DNA of 64,000 bases from DASVEE01 sp036380735 (GCA_036380735.1 DASVEE010000035.1:1-64000), one strand, 5' to 3'; numbered from the stretch's first letter, positions 1-8,432 are shown. A program made the numbers and translations. Notes: generated by a model not told the origin, from the letters alone.

Positions 1-111
1 GCGGAGCAGCCGGATCTGCTCCACGAGTGTCTCGGGATCCAGCATGACCGCCGGCTGCGGATCGACTACGGAAACCGTGTTCGGAGCAACTACTTTTTGA
101 TTGTTCGACAT
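1..111 (-). CDS. Truncated N-terminal fragment of an unrecognised protein
   Basis: An open frame starts with ATG at 111 and runs off the left edge without a stop, giving 37 codons that begin MSNNQKVVAPNTVSVVDPQP. An AAGGAG ribosome binding site lies about 8 bases upstream of the ATG, which is good support for a real start. The visible part is polar and proline/valine-rich with no signal peptide, so the protein is probably cytoplasmic. Too little is visible to assign a family. The rest of the gene lies outside the window. Confidence 0.6.
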   Translation of the reverse strand, partial: MSNNQKVVAPNTVSVVDPQPAVMLDPETLVEQIRLLR

Positions 112-576
112 CACACACACTCCTTGCCCATCGGGCGATCAAGGCCGGAGGTGACGTCAAGACCCGTATACGAGTGCGAGGCGGCCACCGGCTGGAAGAG
201 TCGGCACATGCCGATCGTTCCGGTTGATGATTGTCGAGATGTGCGCACACCTCGATTGCCCGCGACAGGAGGAGCTAAGCTCAAACTCCCGCACCCGATA
301 CGAACTGCCCAATTCTTTCCAGAATCGACGTATCGTCGTTAGCCGCAAGACAAAGTTAGGGCTGAGCCCGGCGTTTGTCAAGTGCCTTTTTCGCCGGCTC
401 GGAAGCCGCGACAGGATCTCGCGCGTCCGAGGTCCGGCGCGCGTCGGGGATCAGACCATCGGTCGCCGCGCGGCAACCGATGGTCTGACCGATCGTGGAA
501 TCACTCCAGGCGAACCTCTACGCGAGGTGCCTGGCAGATAAGGTGTGCACGGAAAGAAGGTGTGACCCCAGTGGCT
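112..576. other. Intergenic region with one perfect 13-bp inverted repeat
   Basis: No frame here has a credible ribosome binding site or protein-like composition. A perfect inverted repeat, TCAGACCATCGGT at 451-463 and its complement at 476-488 with a 12-base loop, resembles the GTCAGAC-ended hairpins elsewhere in the window. A lone 'gtgacccc' string near 562 may be a decayed copy of the same family. Nothing else is recognised. Confidence 0.5.
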
Positions 577-894
577 CTACGCACAACTTTCCCAGCGGGC
601 GATCCATGCTGCCTCGGAAATTTCGCACGAGCCTGTAAGGCAACCGTAGTAATACCGTCGCTGATAGTCCGACGTTTCGCAATTGAACGTGACTACCAGC
701 ATCCAGGGCCCCGTCGTTCCGGTCATCTGCCACCCCGAGTTGCCACACTCTTTCCATTTGTGGCCAACCTCGTCACCGCAGTCCTCCGGATAGTAGTAAA
801 TGTCGGTTTGCGGACCGTCGACGGCGTAAGAAGGGGGAGCGACAGTGGCTGCTGCGAGAAGGGCGATGAGAGCGATCCGTACCAGGCGAGACAT
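577..894 (-). CDS. Small secreted Cys-rich protein, unknown function
   Basis: The start at 894 was chosen because a strong AAGGAGG site sits 6 bases upstream of its ATG. The 105-residue product begins MSRLVRIALIALLAAATVAP, a typical Sec signal peptide with probable cleavage after SYA near residue 24. The mature protein is about 80 residues with five cysteines and several aromatics (YYYPEDCGDE, YYYGCLTGSCE). This suggests a small disulfide-stabilised exported protein. No family is recognised. The neighbours do not indicate a pathway, and the gene appears to be transcribed alone. Confidence 0.65.
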   Translation of the reverse strand: MSRLVRIALIALLAAATVAPPSYAVDGPQTDIYYYPEDCGDEVGHKWKECGNSGWQMTGTTGPWMLVVTFNCETSDYQRRYYYGCLTGSCEISEAAWIARWESCA

Positions 895-1302
895 CTGTTC
901 CTCCTTAAGATGGCAAGATGGAATGATGACAGCACCGGTCAGGCACGACGTCAACAAAAAACCGACCCCCGGTCACCTCGGCGGCCATCGCCGCAGCGTC
1001 GTCGCCAACGCGAGACGCAGCCTCCCATCGGTCCTATAGGTCCCACAAGTCCGTCCCATCCACAACGCCGTTCCCACACCAAGCCGAGGCCCCTGGCCAT
1101 AGTTTGGACCGCGGCAGGGGGGCCATCGGGCAGGGGGTCAATCGGGGTCAGATCTTCCTTCTCCGCGGGACGGCGATGGCGCTCAATCGATCGTAGAGTC
1201 CCACGAGGACCGCCAGTAGACGGCTGCCTGTCTGACGCTGAAGGGATGAAAGAACGAAGGCCCGACCCCGGACCCTACTCTGACACCGATCCTGATCCCC
1301 GC
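895..1302. other. Intergenic region containing a short 9-mer repeat array
   Basis: This lies upstream of the small secreted protein gene and past the 3' end of the membrane protein gene. It holds a short copy of the 9-bp repeat at 1024-1060 and a 'ggggtcaga' string at about 1143 that may be a half copy of the GTCAGA hairpin family. Long open frames crossing it on the plus strand read antisense through both flanking genes and were not accepted. Confidence 0.4.
1024..1060. repeat. 9-bp TCCYATNNG repeat array, short degenerate copy
   Basis: Units TCCCATCGG, TCCTATAGG, TCCCACAAG and a final TCCGTCCCAT follow each other in 9-bp phase. The units match those seen in about 16 other arrays between 20 kb and 62 kb. 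This is the only copy to the left of 20 kb. Confidence 0.6.
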
Positions 1303-2487
1303 TTAGAAGCCGCTCAACCGCTGCAAGCGACGGAAGAACCGCCATTTGAAGATTACGTGGGAAAGGTCCGTGCTATATGGCAAGGGCGGCTCCAGACAAG
1401 CGATTGCCGTAGCCGTCTTCGCAGCATCGGTATGTTGCAGCAGTCCATCTCGCAGCTGATCGACGAATTCATGGCGAGGGAACAGGAATTCGATTCTGCC
1501 GATCAAAATGACTATTGGCCGCTTCGGCGAGTCGAGGCACTCGAGGATCTCCCATGGTACCCAATAACCGAGATCGGTCACGTCAATAACCGCGATGTCC
1601 ACTGTGCGAATCAAGTCGCGGGCGGCCTCCCGCCAGCTATCATCCTCACCGTCGATTCTCTCTACGTGGCCAACGGGAGCGCCGTCGGGCACGTCGTTTC
1701 GCGCCTCCGCGAAGACCCGCCGCGCGCGATCGTCAATGAGTTGAACGCGACCGTAAGCTGCTAAGACTGGCGTTAGATAGTTCTTGATCACGGATGCGTT
1801 ATCCGCGTGGAACCTCCAGAACAGGGCCAACGATCGTCGCTGCTCTGCAGCGCCGTGCAGAGTCAACATCGTCAATCGGATGAGCGCGTTGCTTACTGTA
1901 ACGGCGACAACGTATGCGACGGTCTTCCACCACGAGCTGCGGTCGGAAACGAAATGACCTACGGCTGCGATAGAACCCAAAGATGCCCCGAGGTAGAGCG
2001 GAACTGGGAAGGAGAGTACAAACGAACCGAGCCCGGGCGGCTGAGGGGGTCGAGACGCACTGACATGTCTTTCCCGTGGCGGCCAGGTGAGCGGGCCGAC
2101 TGCCAAGGCGATCATCGCCCAGACATTCATCAATGCGGGGGCGACGAACAACCAATAGACCGCAGTAGCAGGTACTACGATCGACACATTCGCTTTCCAG
2201 CTCACGCCTTCGCTGTGCAGGATCCATAGAAGTGCAACGGCGAAGAGCCACCAGAACCTCGCGAGCACCGGCAGGGTCCATATCAGGGGCAAGGCTAGGC
2301 AGCCCCACGCGCTTCGTCGAAATCGCCAGGCCCGCGGATGCGAGGAATATCGATCACCTCCTATGGCTCGCAGAGGTCCACCTCCAAAGGAGTTCGCCAT
2401 GAGCCGCTTGAGAGCCTTGGCAGGGCTGGCGGGCGCTCCTGTATCCGAAAATGATACGGCCTTCTGCGTTTCGCGTTGAGCATTCAT
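1303..2487 (-). CDS. Membrane protein with a TIR/SLOG-like C-terminal domain
   Basis: The start at 2487 (MNAQRETQ) has a weak AGGTG site about 10 bases upstream; an in-frame ATG at 2553 is the alternative. The product is about 394 residues. Its N-terminal half has roughly four to five hydrophobic segments (for example ALPLIWTLPVLARFWWLFAV and ATAVYWLFVAPALMNVWAMI). The C-terminal third is soluble: APVLAAYGRVQLI followed by DDSWREAARDLI and DIAVIDVTDLGYWVPWEI. That order resembles the domain seen in many bacterial membrane proteins, where a 'GPVVAIG...' strand precedes a helix and a strand ending in W-E, of TIR/SLOG-like fold. The function is unknown; sensing or nucleotide binding at the inner membrane is a guess. 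Assignment rests on pattern similarity only. Confidence 0.65.
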   Translation of the reverse strand: MNAQRETQKAVSFSDTGAPASPAKALKRLMANSFGGGPLRAIGGDRYSSHPRAWRFRRSAWGCLALPLIWTLPVLARFWWLFAVALLWILHSEGVSWKANVSIVVPATAVYWLFVAPALMNVWAMIALAVGPLTWPPRERHVSASRPPQPPGLGSFVLSFPVPLYLGASLGSIAAVGHFVSDRSSWWKTVAYVVAVTVSNALIRLTMLTLHGAAEQRRSLALFWRFHADNASVIKNYLTPVLAAYGRVQLIDDRARRVFAEARNDVPDGAPVGHVERIDGEDDSWREAARDLIRTVDIAVIDVTDLGYWVPWEILECLDSPKRPIVILIGRIEFLFPRHEFVDQLRDGLLQHTDAAKTATAIACLEPPLPYSTDLSHVIFKWRFFRRLQRLSGF

Positions 2488-2646
2488 CGCGGAGCACCTG
2501 CGTCTCCGGCTTCCGCTTTTGACGCGATGCCATCGGCTGTCGCGATCAGACACCTATCCTTTACTTCGCAAGCGCTTCCCTCCAACCTGAATCGCCCCTC
2601 TGAGGGTGAATCAGGACCCGGCTCGGCCGGGCACAGGAGGAAGCGT

Positions 2647-2838
2647 ATGCGTAAGTTGGCGGTCGTAGCTCTCGTGCTGTCGTGCGTGGTGGGAGGCGGA
2701 CTCTATGGTGCTCCGCGAGAAGGTCGAGAGGCTGGCCCGCGTGAGCGGGTGAGCGCGCTCATGAAGAGGTTCGTGAAACTCGTCGGCGTGCTCGGGGATG
2801 GGCTGACGATTCCGGGGTCGAAGACATCCAAGCCCTAG
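2647..2838 (+). CDS. Small exported peptide, unknown
   Basis: The ATG at 2647 is preceded by a clear AGGAGG site. The 63-residue product begins MRKLAVVALVLSCVVGGGLY, a signal peptide. A short charged tail follows (REGREAGPRERVSALMKRFV) and the protein ends in GDGLTIPGSKTSKP. Its stop codon overlaps the stop codon of the convergent TPR gene. No family is recognised. The strong ribosome binding site and signal peptide argue for a real gene despite its size. Confidence 0.6.
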   Translation: MRKLAVVALVLSCVVGGGLYGAPREGREAGPRERVSALMKRFVKLVGVLGDGLTIPGSKTSKP

Positions 2839-4007
2839 CTGGCCACGTAGACGAAATCTCGCTCCGGCGCGGTCCGGAGCGAGACGATGTACTCCCTCAC
2901 GTGGGTGACCAGGTCGGGAGGCACACTCCGACTCGCGATCGCTTCGGTGAGGTAGCCCAGGGCGGTGATGGCCCGCTTGTTCAGCCCGGCCTTGGTGAAC
3001 TCGGCGATGATCCGCCTGGCGAGGCTTTCCGCTTGAGTCGTCTTGTCGAGGGCGAGCATCGCCTCGACCACCTCGAGACCGCAGAGTCCCGCTTCTTCTG
3101 ATATGCCGGCGGCGAGGAACTGCCTTCGCACCGGCCGGAGGTGGTCGATCGCTTCCTGGTGCCTGCCGGTGCGAGTCAGGAGTCGCCCCCGCCCGAGCTC
3201 TACCTTCATGACTTCGATGGGCTTGCCGAGCTCGCGATTGATGGAGAGCGCTTTGTCCAGGTTCGCCTCTGCGGTCACATAGTCGCCGAGATCGATCGAG
3301 CAGAAGCCGATCGCCTGATGGAGCGCGGCGAGGCTCTCCAGGTCCACGTTCCGGGCCGAGGAGAGGAGGAGCAGATAGGTCTCCCGCGCCTCCCTGAACC
3401 GTTTCAGACGCTGCAGGAGTACGCCTCGGAAGATGCCGCAGCGAACGAGCCGCTTGATGTCTCCGTGCTCGCGGAACACTGCCTCCGACGTGGCGAGTAG
3501 CTCGAGTGCCTCACTGTAACGCTCCAGCTCCTGCAAGGTGATGGCGAGATTGAATCGCACGAGAGCGCGGTCGTGACCGAGTGCGATCTCATCGTGCAGG
3601 TACGTATCGGCACGCTGAAAGGCCTCGACCGATTCATTGTTCCTCGCCAGATCGCGGTAGGCTCGCCCGAGGTCTCGCCAGGCGCCCGCGAGGAGTTGCG
3701 GCACGATGGGACGCGGGTAGCTGTTCTCACGGACGCCCTCGGCCACCATGACGGCGAGCTGTGTGAGATCGAGAGCGTATCGAGGATCGCGTCCCTGCAC
3801 GTCGTTGAAGAGGTTACCGAGTCGCTCCAACGCGCCGAAGTTCGTCAGCTCAGGATGCGCTGCGAGGAGCGGCCACTGGTCGCGCGGTGTCGAGCGCAAG
3901 AGTCGCTCCACGGTGATCGCGGCCGCTGCGCGCTCGGCACGCACTCGCCTTACCGTCGCGGCGTACTCGTCGTGGCGTCCGCGACCTGGGCGATACCGCC
4001 TGATCAT
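2835..4007 (-). CDS. TPR-repeat protein translationally coupled to a sigma-like gene
   Basis: The start is placed at 4007 because its ATG overlaps the TGA of the upstream gene as ATGA, typical of translational coupling. The product is about 390 residues with repeated TPR-like helix pairs over most of its length, such as AWRDLGRAYRDLARNNESVEA, ALVRFNLAITLQELERYSEA and ALHQAIGFCSIDLGDYVTAEA. No signal peptide or membrane segment is seen, so it should be cytoplasmic and act as a protein-protein scaffold. The pairing with a small sigma-region-2-like protein suggests a regulatory module, but that is inference. A longer frame begins upstream at 4049 and is less likely. Confidence 0.75.
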   Translation of the reverse strand: MIRRYRPGRGRHDEYAATVRRVRAERAAAAITVERLLRSTPRDQWPLLAAHPELTNFGALERLGNLFNDVQGRDPRYALDLTQLAVMVAEGVRENSYPRPIVPQLLAGAWRDLGRAYRDLARNNESVEAFQRADTYLHDEIALGHDRALVRFNLAITLQELERYSEALELLATSEAVFREHGDIKRLVRCGIFRGVLLQRLKRFREARETYLLLLSSARNVDLESLAALHQAIGFCSIDLGDYVTAEANLDKALSINRELGKPIEVMKVELGRGRLLTRTGRHQEAIDHLRPVRRQFLAAGISEEAGLCGLEVVEAMLALDKTTQAESLARRIIAEFTKAGLNKRAITALGYLTEAIASRSVPPDLVTHVREYIVSLRTAPERDFVYVAS

Positions 4008-4228
4008 TGACGACTCCGTGCGGCAACGCCCATCGCACCTTTGAGCCACGACGTAACATCAGTGACTGTGGGGAGCTGATGCAACGACGCGAGCAGCACT
4101 CCGTGCGCGAGCGACTCCGCTACGCGACGCGAAAGATGCAGCTCCTCGACCGCGTACTTGATCAGTTGCGGCACGTAAAGATCGTACAAAGCTTCGGAGT
4201 CGTGCGGCGGGTCTGGCAAAGGCGTCAC
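4004..4228 (-). CDS. Small protein resembling sigma-70 region 2
   Basis: The 74-residue product starts at a GTG at 4228 with no clear ribosome binding site. The order SEALYDLYVPQLIKYAVEE, then VAESLAHGVLLASLHQLP, then VTSWLKGAMGVAARSRQ, follows the pattern of ECF sigma-factor region 2 (aromatic-rich helix, acidic 'D..Q.vf' helix, 'W...ia.n'). The helix that binds -10 DNA looks degenerate and region 4 is missing, so it is unlikely to be a working sigma factor. It may be an adaptor domain, or the remnant of one. It is coupled by ATGA to the downstream TPR gene. Confidence 0.45.
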   Translation of the reverse strand: MTPLPDPPHDSEALYDLYVPQLIKYAVEELHLSRRVAESLAHGVLLASLHQLPTVTDVTSWLKGAMGVAARSRQ

Positions 4229-4290
4229 GGCCGGAAAGGTAGCACTGCCGACTGCATGCAGTAAACAGACAGCCCGAGTTAACGTATTAT

Positions 4291-4314
4291 GACGCGCATA
4301 CGCGTCTGTTTTTT
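4291..4314 (+). terminator. Possible rho-independent terminator
   Basis: A GACGCG stem, CATA loop and CGCGTC return stem are followed on the plus strand by TGTTTTTT. No recognised plus-strand gene ends just upstream, so its role is uncertain. It could mark the left boundary of the cassette array. Confidence 0.4.
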
Positions 4315-4480
4315 AGACGGCAACGCGCTGGCGCGCCCCTGAGCACCAGGTCTCTACAATGCGTAGTGATTCGCCCGATAGACTCCACGATAGGTCAAGC
4401 GGATCGTCTCGGAACGAACACGAAAGCTCTTGCCCTGGCGCCCGCCCGAGCAAACGGCCCGCGGTCGCCTGCCGTGGGAA

Positions 4481-4487
4481 GTTAGGC
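4481..4487 (-). other. Lone GTTAGGC core site, possible decayed attC end
   Basis: GAAGTTAGGCCGCC at 4478-4491 contains GTTAGGC, matching the GTTRRRY core. It sits in the position expected for the distal end of the last cassette, just upstream of the SEC-C gene. No convincing complementary arm was found to its left, so this may be a degenerate site or chance. Confidence 0.3.
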
Positions 4488-4527
4488 CGCCCGGAAGGAG
4501 ACTTCGGCTCATTGCGTTGTCGCTGAC

Positions 4528-5637
4528 ATGAAGCTCGAAAGAAACGATCCGTGCTGGTGCCGATCGGGTAAGAAGTACAAGAAGTGCCACCTCGGCCGCG
4601 CAGACGAGCCGCGCGTTCGGAAACAGGACGCGCTCGACGCTTCTCGTCGCGCCCGCAAAGAGAAGACGTGCTTTCATCCGTACGCGTCCAGCGACGCCTG
4701 TGGTGCCGTGATTGGCGCGCACTCAATTCAGCGGTCTGGCGGCGGCCTTGCTGCAATCGCGAGCAAAGGACACGTTTACGGCTACCGGTCAGATTTCTCG
4801 TTATTTGAGAAGAGTGGTGGACGCGTGATGCCGAAGCTGGTTGGTGTGAATGACGCGTCGACGTTCACCGGATTCTGCGACGTTCATGACGCAGAGCTAT
4901 TCCGCGCGCTTGAGGTCTCGCCGTTTCACGCCACTTGCGAACAGCTCGCACTTCTCGGCTTTCGGGCAATCTGTCGAGACCTCATGGCGAAGCGCTCTGC
5001 TCTCGCGCTCAATCCGTTCTTGAAGAATACTGGCGATCGCGGCCTAAATGTCGCCCGACAAGTGCTATGGCAGAGACAAATGCTGGAACACGAGGGCGGT
5101 AACGCACTTGCGATCAGCGATCTCGAGACTGCGAAGGATCGGCTCGAAGCGGCGATCGTTTCTCATGACTACTCCGACGTTCATGCGCTCGTCTGCTGGT
5201 TCGACCGCACGCCTGCGATGCTCGCAAGCTCACCGTTCACGCCGGAGTTCGACTTTGACGGAAACGTACTGCAGGATTTGAACGATCGCACGATCACGGC
5301 GGACGTATTGGCGTTTTCCGTGATTGGCGACGGAAACGGTGCCGGGGCGGCGACTTTCGTTTGGACAGGCGATCGACCAGCGGTGAACCGTTTCGTTTCA
5401 TCAATCAACCGTATCCCGCGAGACGTGCTGCCTCATCGACTAGTTCAGTTCACGTTGGAGTGCTTTGAGAATGCGTTCTGGTCACCTGCATGGTGGGACG
5501 GGCTCGATGAAGCGACGCAAACACTTCTGATCGATCGAATGAACGCGCAACTCAACTGGACACGTCCAGCAGATCACTTGGCGGATGATGGCAGCAGAAG
5601 CGCGAGCTGGACGATCACCGATATCGTCACGATCTAG
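4528..5637 (+). CDS. SEC-C zinc-motif protein, cassette gene in reverse orientation
   Basis: The 369-residue product starts with a SEC-C metal-binding motif (RNDPCWCRSGKKYKKCH, residues 5-21), which commonly binds zinc. A second possible metal site follows: ACGAVIGAHSIQRSG at about residues 57-71, and GFCDVHDAELF at about 112-122. The His/Cys pattern recalls HNH-like zinc folds. The rest is mixed alpha/beta with no signal peptide. Proteins with SEC-C plus an 'AHSIQ' region are widespread but their biochemical role is not settled. The gene ends 17 bases before attC 5,655 and runs opposite to the other cassettes, so it would need its own promoter. Function is unassigned. Confidence 0.8.
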   Translation: MKLERNDPCWCRSGKKYKKCHLGRADEPRVRKQDALDASRRARKEKTCFHPYASSDACGAVIGAHSIQRSGGGLAAIASKGHVYGYRSDFSLFEKSGGRVMPKLVGVNDASTFTGFCDVHDAELFRALEVSPFHATCEQLALLGFRAICRDLMAKRSALALNPFLKNTGDRGLNVARQVLWQRQMLEHEGGNALAISDLETAKDRLEAAIVSHDYSDVHALVCWFDRTPAMLASSPFTPEFDFDGNVLQDLNDRTITADVLAFSVIGDGNGAGAATFVWTGDRPAVNRFVSSINRIPRDVLPHRLVQFTLECFENAFWSPAWWDGLDEATQTLLIDRMNAQLNWTRPADHLADDGSRSASWTITDIVTI

Positions 5638-5654
5638 AACGCGTGCGTCGGTCG

Positions 5655-5842
5655 GCCTAACGTCCCTGGTGTAAGCTGCACGGCCAGTTCCGCGTGCCGA
5701 AGCCCGCGCGGCGCGGGAGTTGCCGCGAATGAGTTGCACGCGACGAGTCGCGACTTGCAACCGCCGTGACGCCGACGACTATTTAGGCAACTCGGCTGCC
5801 GGGCCAACGCCGGGCCGCATCAGCTTCACACCAAAGTTAACC
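5655..5842 (-). other. attC: attC recombination site 1 (188 bp)
   Basis: On the minus strand the site runs from an R'' box at 5842 (GGTTAAC) to an R' box GTTAGGC at 5655, a full match to GTTRRRY. The outer arms pair (TGTAAGCTG with CAGCTTCACA), and the right arm has extra unpaired bases, as expected for the L'' side. The inner part carries a second inverted repeat around GTTGC and GCAAC. Confidence 0.85.
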
Positions 5843-5848
5843 CGCCGA

Positions 5849-6214
5849 TCACCGCCGCTCGATCTTGAAACCTGACGGATCGAGAAGAATGTCCCGATTG
5901 TCGCGGAATCTTTCGGGGTCGAAGTTCCTGAAGTCGACGTTTGTTGGGAAGAGGAGCGTGACCTCGGGCGATTGAAGGTCAGCCAAAGCGACGTGGTAAA
6001 CGGACTCGAAGATGGCGCGCTCTCGGTGAAGCTTATCTGCTAGCAACCAGATGGCGGTGTTAGAAAGCGCGAACTGCCAATGCGTCGAATACGTCAGAAG
6101 AACGATACCTTGGTGGGTAGCACCTCCGTACCGATCCGACTTTTTCTTGATGTTTGCATAGAGCCGCTCGGCGAACGGATACGGCTCATATGCGAATTGC
6201 CCAGTGGGCACGAT
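5849..6214 (-). pseudogene. Truncated cassette gene, 5' end lost
   Basis: The frame from about 6214 to the stop at 5849 encodes roughly 120 protein-like residues (YEPYPFAERLYANIKKKSDR, THWQFALSNTAIWLLADKLH, VTLLFPTNVDFRNFDPERF). Upstream, the open frame continues into low-complexity sequence with no plausible start. At 6215 it runs into a hairpin element whose arms are CAGACCTTTCTTTT and its complement. The simplest reading is that an insertion of that element removed the 5' end. The stop TGA lies 7 bases before the R'' box of attC 1. No family was recognised. Confidence 0.5.
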
Positions 6215-6344
6215 CAGACCTTTCTTTTGCCTCGCAGCGCTCCTGACTCTACGATCGGTGAATCCGCCTGCTTCGTGCGATGCTGTTGGTAGGTTTGCTC
6301 TACGGCTTGTGGAGCTGAGGGGTCCGTTCAAAAAGAAAGGTCTG
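6215..6344. repeat. Hairpin element with CAGACCTTTCTTTT arms
   Basis: A perfect 14-base inverted repeat (6215-6228 and 6331-6344) brackets about 100 bp. The right side continues into CTGGCCCCTGATCC, resembling the GGGGTCAGA-ended repeats elsewhere in the window. It interrupts the upstream part of the neighbouring cassette gene. Confidence 0.5.
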
Positions 6345-6837
6345 GCCCCTGATCCCGTCCCATGCTGAGAAACTGACGATGCAAGCGACATAGCGCTTGG
6401 AACGGCCGGCGATCGTCGAGGCGGGAGCGCCACTTCGATGTCGTCGTCTGCTCCGGGACGAAGGTTCCGTTCGCGCGGCGAAGCGAGGGTGAGTCTCAGC
6501 AAGCACGTTTTGCCCGACAGCAGTCACGTCGAGGCCCTCGCCTAACCACAGGCCCCCTCGTACGGCCAGAAGAAGCGATAGGCCACGCGAAGCGCGAGCG
6601 CGCGTGAGTCTCAGATAGAACCATGATCGACACTCTCGGAGAGTGATCGGCCTGGCCGCTTGAGATCGTCCCAACATGGATCGACGGAGATGACGAAGAT
6701 GGCTCAGAAGCGTAAGACTGCTCCGCCCACCCGGATGTCCTCACGGTCGTCGCGAAACGGACGGTCAGGGCTGATTGCAAAGGAGAAGACGGAAAAGCAA
6801 TCAGCAAAGAAGAGGTCCGCCCTTGACAATCGCTTTC
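6345..6837. other. Cassette DNA without a recognised gene
   Basis: This is the promoter-proximal part of the cassette between attC 1 and attC 2. Several short open frames overlap here, but none has a good ribosome binding site or convincing composition. A GTGAGTCTCAG string occurs twice (about 6490 and 6605), each preceded by a GCGAAGCG-like sequence, suggesting decayed duplicated DNA. A GCCTAAC string at about 6539 could be a vestigial core site. Confidence 0.35.
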
Positions 6838-7034
6838 ATAGAACGTCCTTGGTGTAAGCTGCACGGCCGGTCCCGCGTGTCGAAGCCGAAGCGGCGCGGC
6901 GGTTGCCACCGATGACGTGCAAAGCACCGAGTGGCGAACTGCAACCGCCGTGACGCCGTGACGCTGGTGATGAAGTAGGCAGCTCGGCTGCCGGGCCGAA
7001 GCCGGGCCGTGCCAGCTTCACACCAAAGTTAGCC
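6838..7034 (-). other. attC: attC recombination site 2 (197 bp)
   Basis: The R'' box is GGCTAAC, read on the minus strand from 7034. The left R' box is GTTCTAT, a poor match to GTTRRRY. The arms (TGTAAGCTGCACGGCC on the left; GGGCCGTGCCAGCTTCACA on the right) pair as in attC 1, with extra bases on the right arm. The weak R' box may reduce excision of this cassette. Confidence 0.8.
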
Positions 7035-8018
7035 CGCGCCGCGGTTAATTCGATTCTTGACTTCCGCGACGAATGCGATTTCTGGATGTGTTGTGCGCCG
7101 GAGCTCTCGGGCGTTGATCGTAGCCTTCGCGATAGACACCGCTGCGCGGCCAACTAGGACGGCTCCGCCGCCAATCAGAGCCCAATTGAAGTCTGCAGCG
7201 TAACTTAATGAGGCAACTGCGGCGGAACCACCAAGCAACGTATTGCTATCGAGAACCGACTCAAGCATCCCGAGCCTTGTCGTGAAGCCGTGCTTTTTGA
7301 TCACTGCCTCATATTCCTCAAGCCGATTCGCGATCTCATCCTGAATGAAGGACGAGCTCTTGCCCACAAGTTCAGCGTCGAGCCAGTGCATGAGTCGACG
7401 AAAGTGGCGAAGCATGGTGGCGTCCCGGCGAAGTTCGACGATCTGCTCCCACGTGAGTGCCTCCTCCTCGACCAATGCCACGTTCGAAAGGGTCGCGACA
7501 ACCACAGACCGATCGCCCGCCTGATAGTCAGCATTGCGAGATTCGCGCGAATCGTAAAGCGGCACGACCGCTATGCCGTACTCGGCGATCAAACCGTCAG
7601 CGATTCCACGGGTGATGTGTTCGAGCACCTTTGATGGTTCAGCGTCACCGGGTGATACGGTGTCAAAGAATGAGGCAGCAGCAATGCTCGACACCTTCGC
7701 GGCTAGTTCTCGCGTGTCTGCATCGCCGTTTGCGCGTAGATCGGCGAACATGTCGAGGAGATCGCCGGTCGCCATGACGTATTTCTCTTTTGAGCTGGCT
7801 CCGCGAAACCCGACGCCAGCCGGGATGTCATACCTTATGCCAGCCCAGACGCGGTCGTAGCAAAGTGCGGCGGTCTTGGGCGCAGTAAACGTGACGGCCG
7901 CGGTCTCGTCCGGTCGGGGTAGATCGACATCTCGCTCGTAGCTCGCGATCAGGTTTTCGAGGGCATTCGCAAATTCATCGCCGAACACCTCCGCGTCGTC
8001 CGCATCGCTTTCCGACAT
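7029..8018 (-). CDS. Integron cassette protein, 329 aa, unknown
   Basis: The start is taken at MSESDADD (8018); an in-frame start at 8078 would lie close to the neighbouring attC and is less likely. The protein has an acidic N-terminus, a mixed middle region (LTWEQIVELRRDATMLRHF, LEEYEAVIKKHG) and a C-terminal hydrophobic stretch (LLGGSAAVASLSYAADFNWA and ALIGGGAVLVGRAAVSIAKA) that could insert in a membrane. Its TAA stop codon is part of the R'' box of attC 2, a hallmark of integron cassettes. No strong ribosome binding site is seen; a GGATAATG string just upstream may be a -10 element. The function is not recognised. Confidence 0.75.
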   Translation of the reverse strand: MSESDADDAEVFGDEFANALENLIASYERDVDLPRPDETAAVTFTAPKTAALCYDRVWAGIRYDIPAGVGFRGASSKEKYVMATGDLLDMFADLRANGDADTRELAAKVSSIAAASFFDTVSPGDAEPSKVLEHITRGIADGLIAEYGIAVVPLYDSRESRNADYQAGDRSVVVATLSNVALVEEEALTWEQIVELRRDATMLRHFRRLMHWLDAELVGKSSSFIQDEIANRLEEYEAVIKKHGFTTRLGMLESVLDSNTLLGGSAAVASLSYAADFNWALIGGGAVLVGRAAVSIAKATINARELRRTTHPEIAFVAEVKNRINRGAG

Positions 8019-8133
8019 GAGTTCATTATCCGCTATGTTGGGAGGCAGCGGATGACTCCACGAAATGCGCCGAGGCACGAGGACCCTGCGTATGCCAGAA
8101 CCATCGCGGGCGCGGAGCGTCGTGCCAGCGTCG

Positions 8134-8331
8134 GGCTAACGGATCGCACGCTAAGCTGTGCGGCCAAGGCCCACGTGCCGAAGCCCGAGCGGCACGGCGG
8201 TTGCCGGCGAGAAGTTGCGTGCAACGCCTGCCGAACTGCAACCGCCGTGACGCCACCGCGCTGGCGAGGACGTAGCCGGCTCGGCCGGCGGACCACAGCC
8301 GGGCCGCACCAGCTTCAGCGTGAAGTAAGAC
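8134..8331 (-). other. attC: attC recombination site 3 (198 bp)
   Basis: Left R' box GTTAGCC (minus strand at 8140-8134). The arms ACGCTAAGCTGTGCGGCC and GGGCCGCACCAGCTTCAGCGT pair with two extra bases on the right arm. The right-hand core has drifted to GAAGTAAGACC, so the R'' box is degenerate. The inner palindrome around CGGTTGCC and GCAACCGCCG is retained. Confidence 0.85.
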
Positions 8332-8432
8332 CGCGCTCGATGTATAGCGTTGGATCGACGACAGCTCGCTACGATCGCTGAGGGAATACCTCATCACTGC
8401 GGTGCGGTGCAGGCGCTATTGCGGTGCGGGCG

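Noticed and set aside
382..1764. 460-codon plus-strand open frame
   Set aside because: It runs antisense through the small secreted gene and the 3' part of the membrane protein gene, has Arg/Pro-rich shadow composition and no ribosome binding site.
4291..4314. Promoter of the sigma-like gene on the minus strand
   Set aside because: The hairpin plus T-run fits a terminator better; no -35/-10 pair with proper spacing was found on the minus strand.
6660..6857. 65-codon basic plus-strand frame
   Set aside because: It ends inside attC 2, opposes the cassette direction and has no ribosome binding site or family resemblance.
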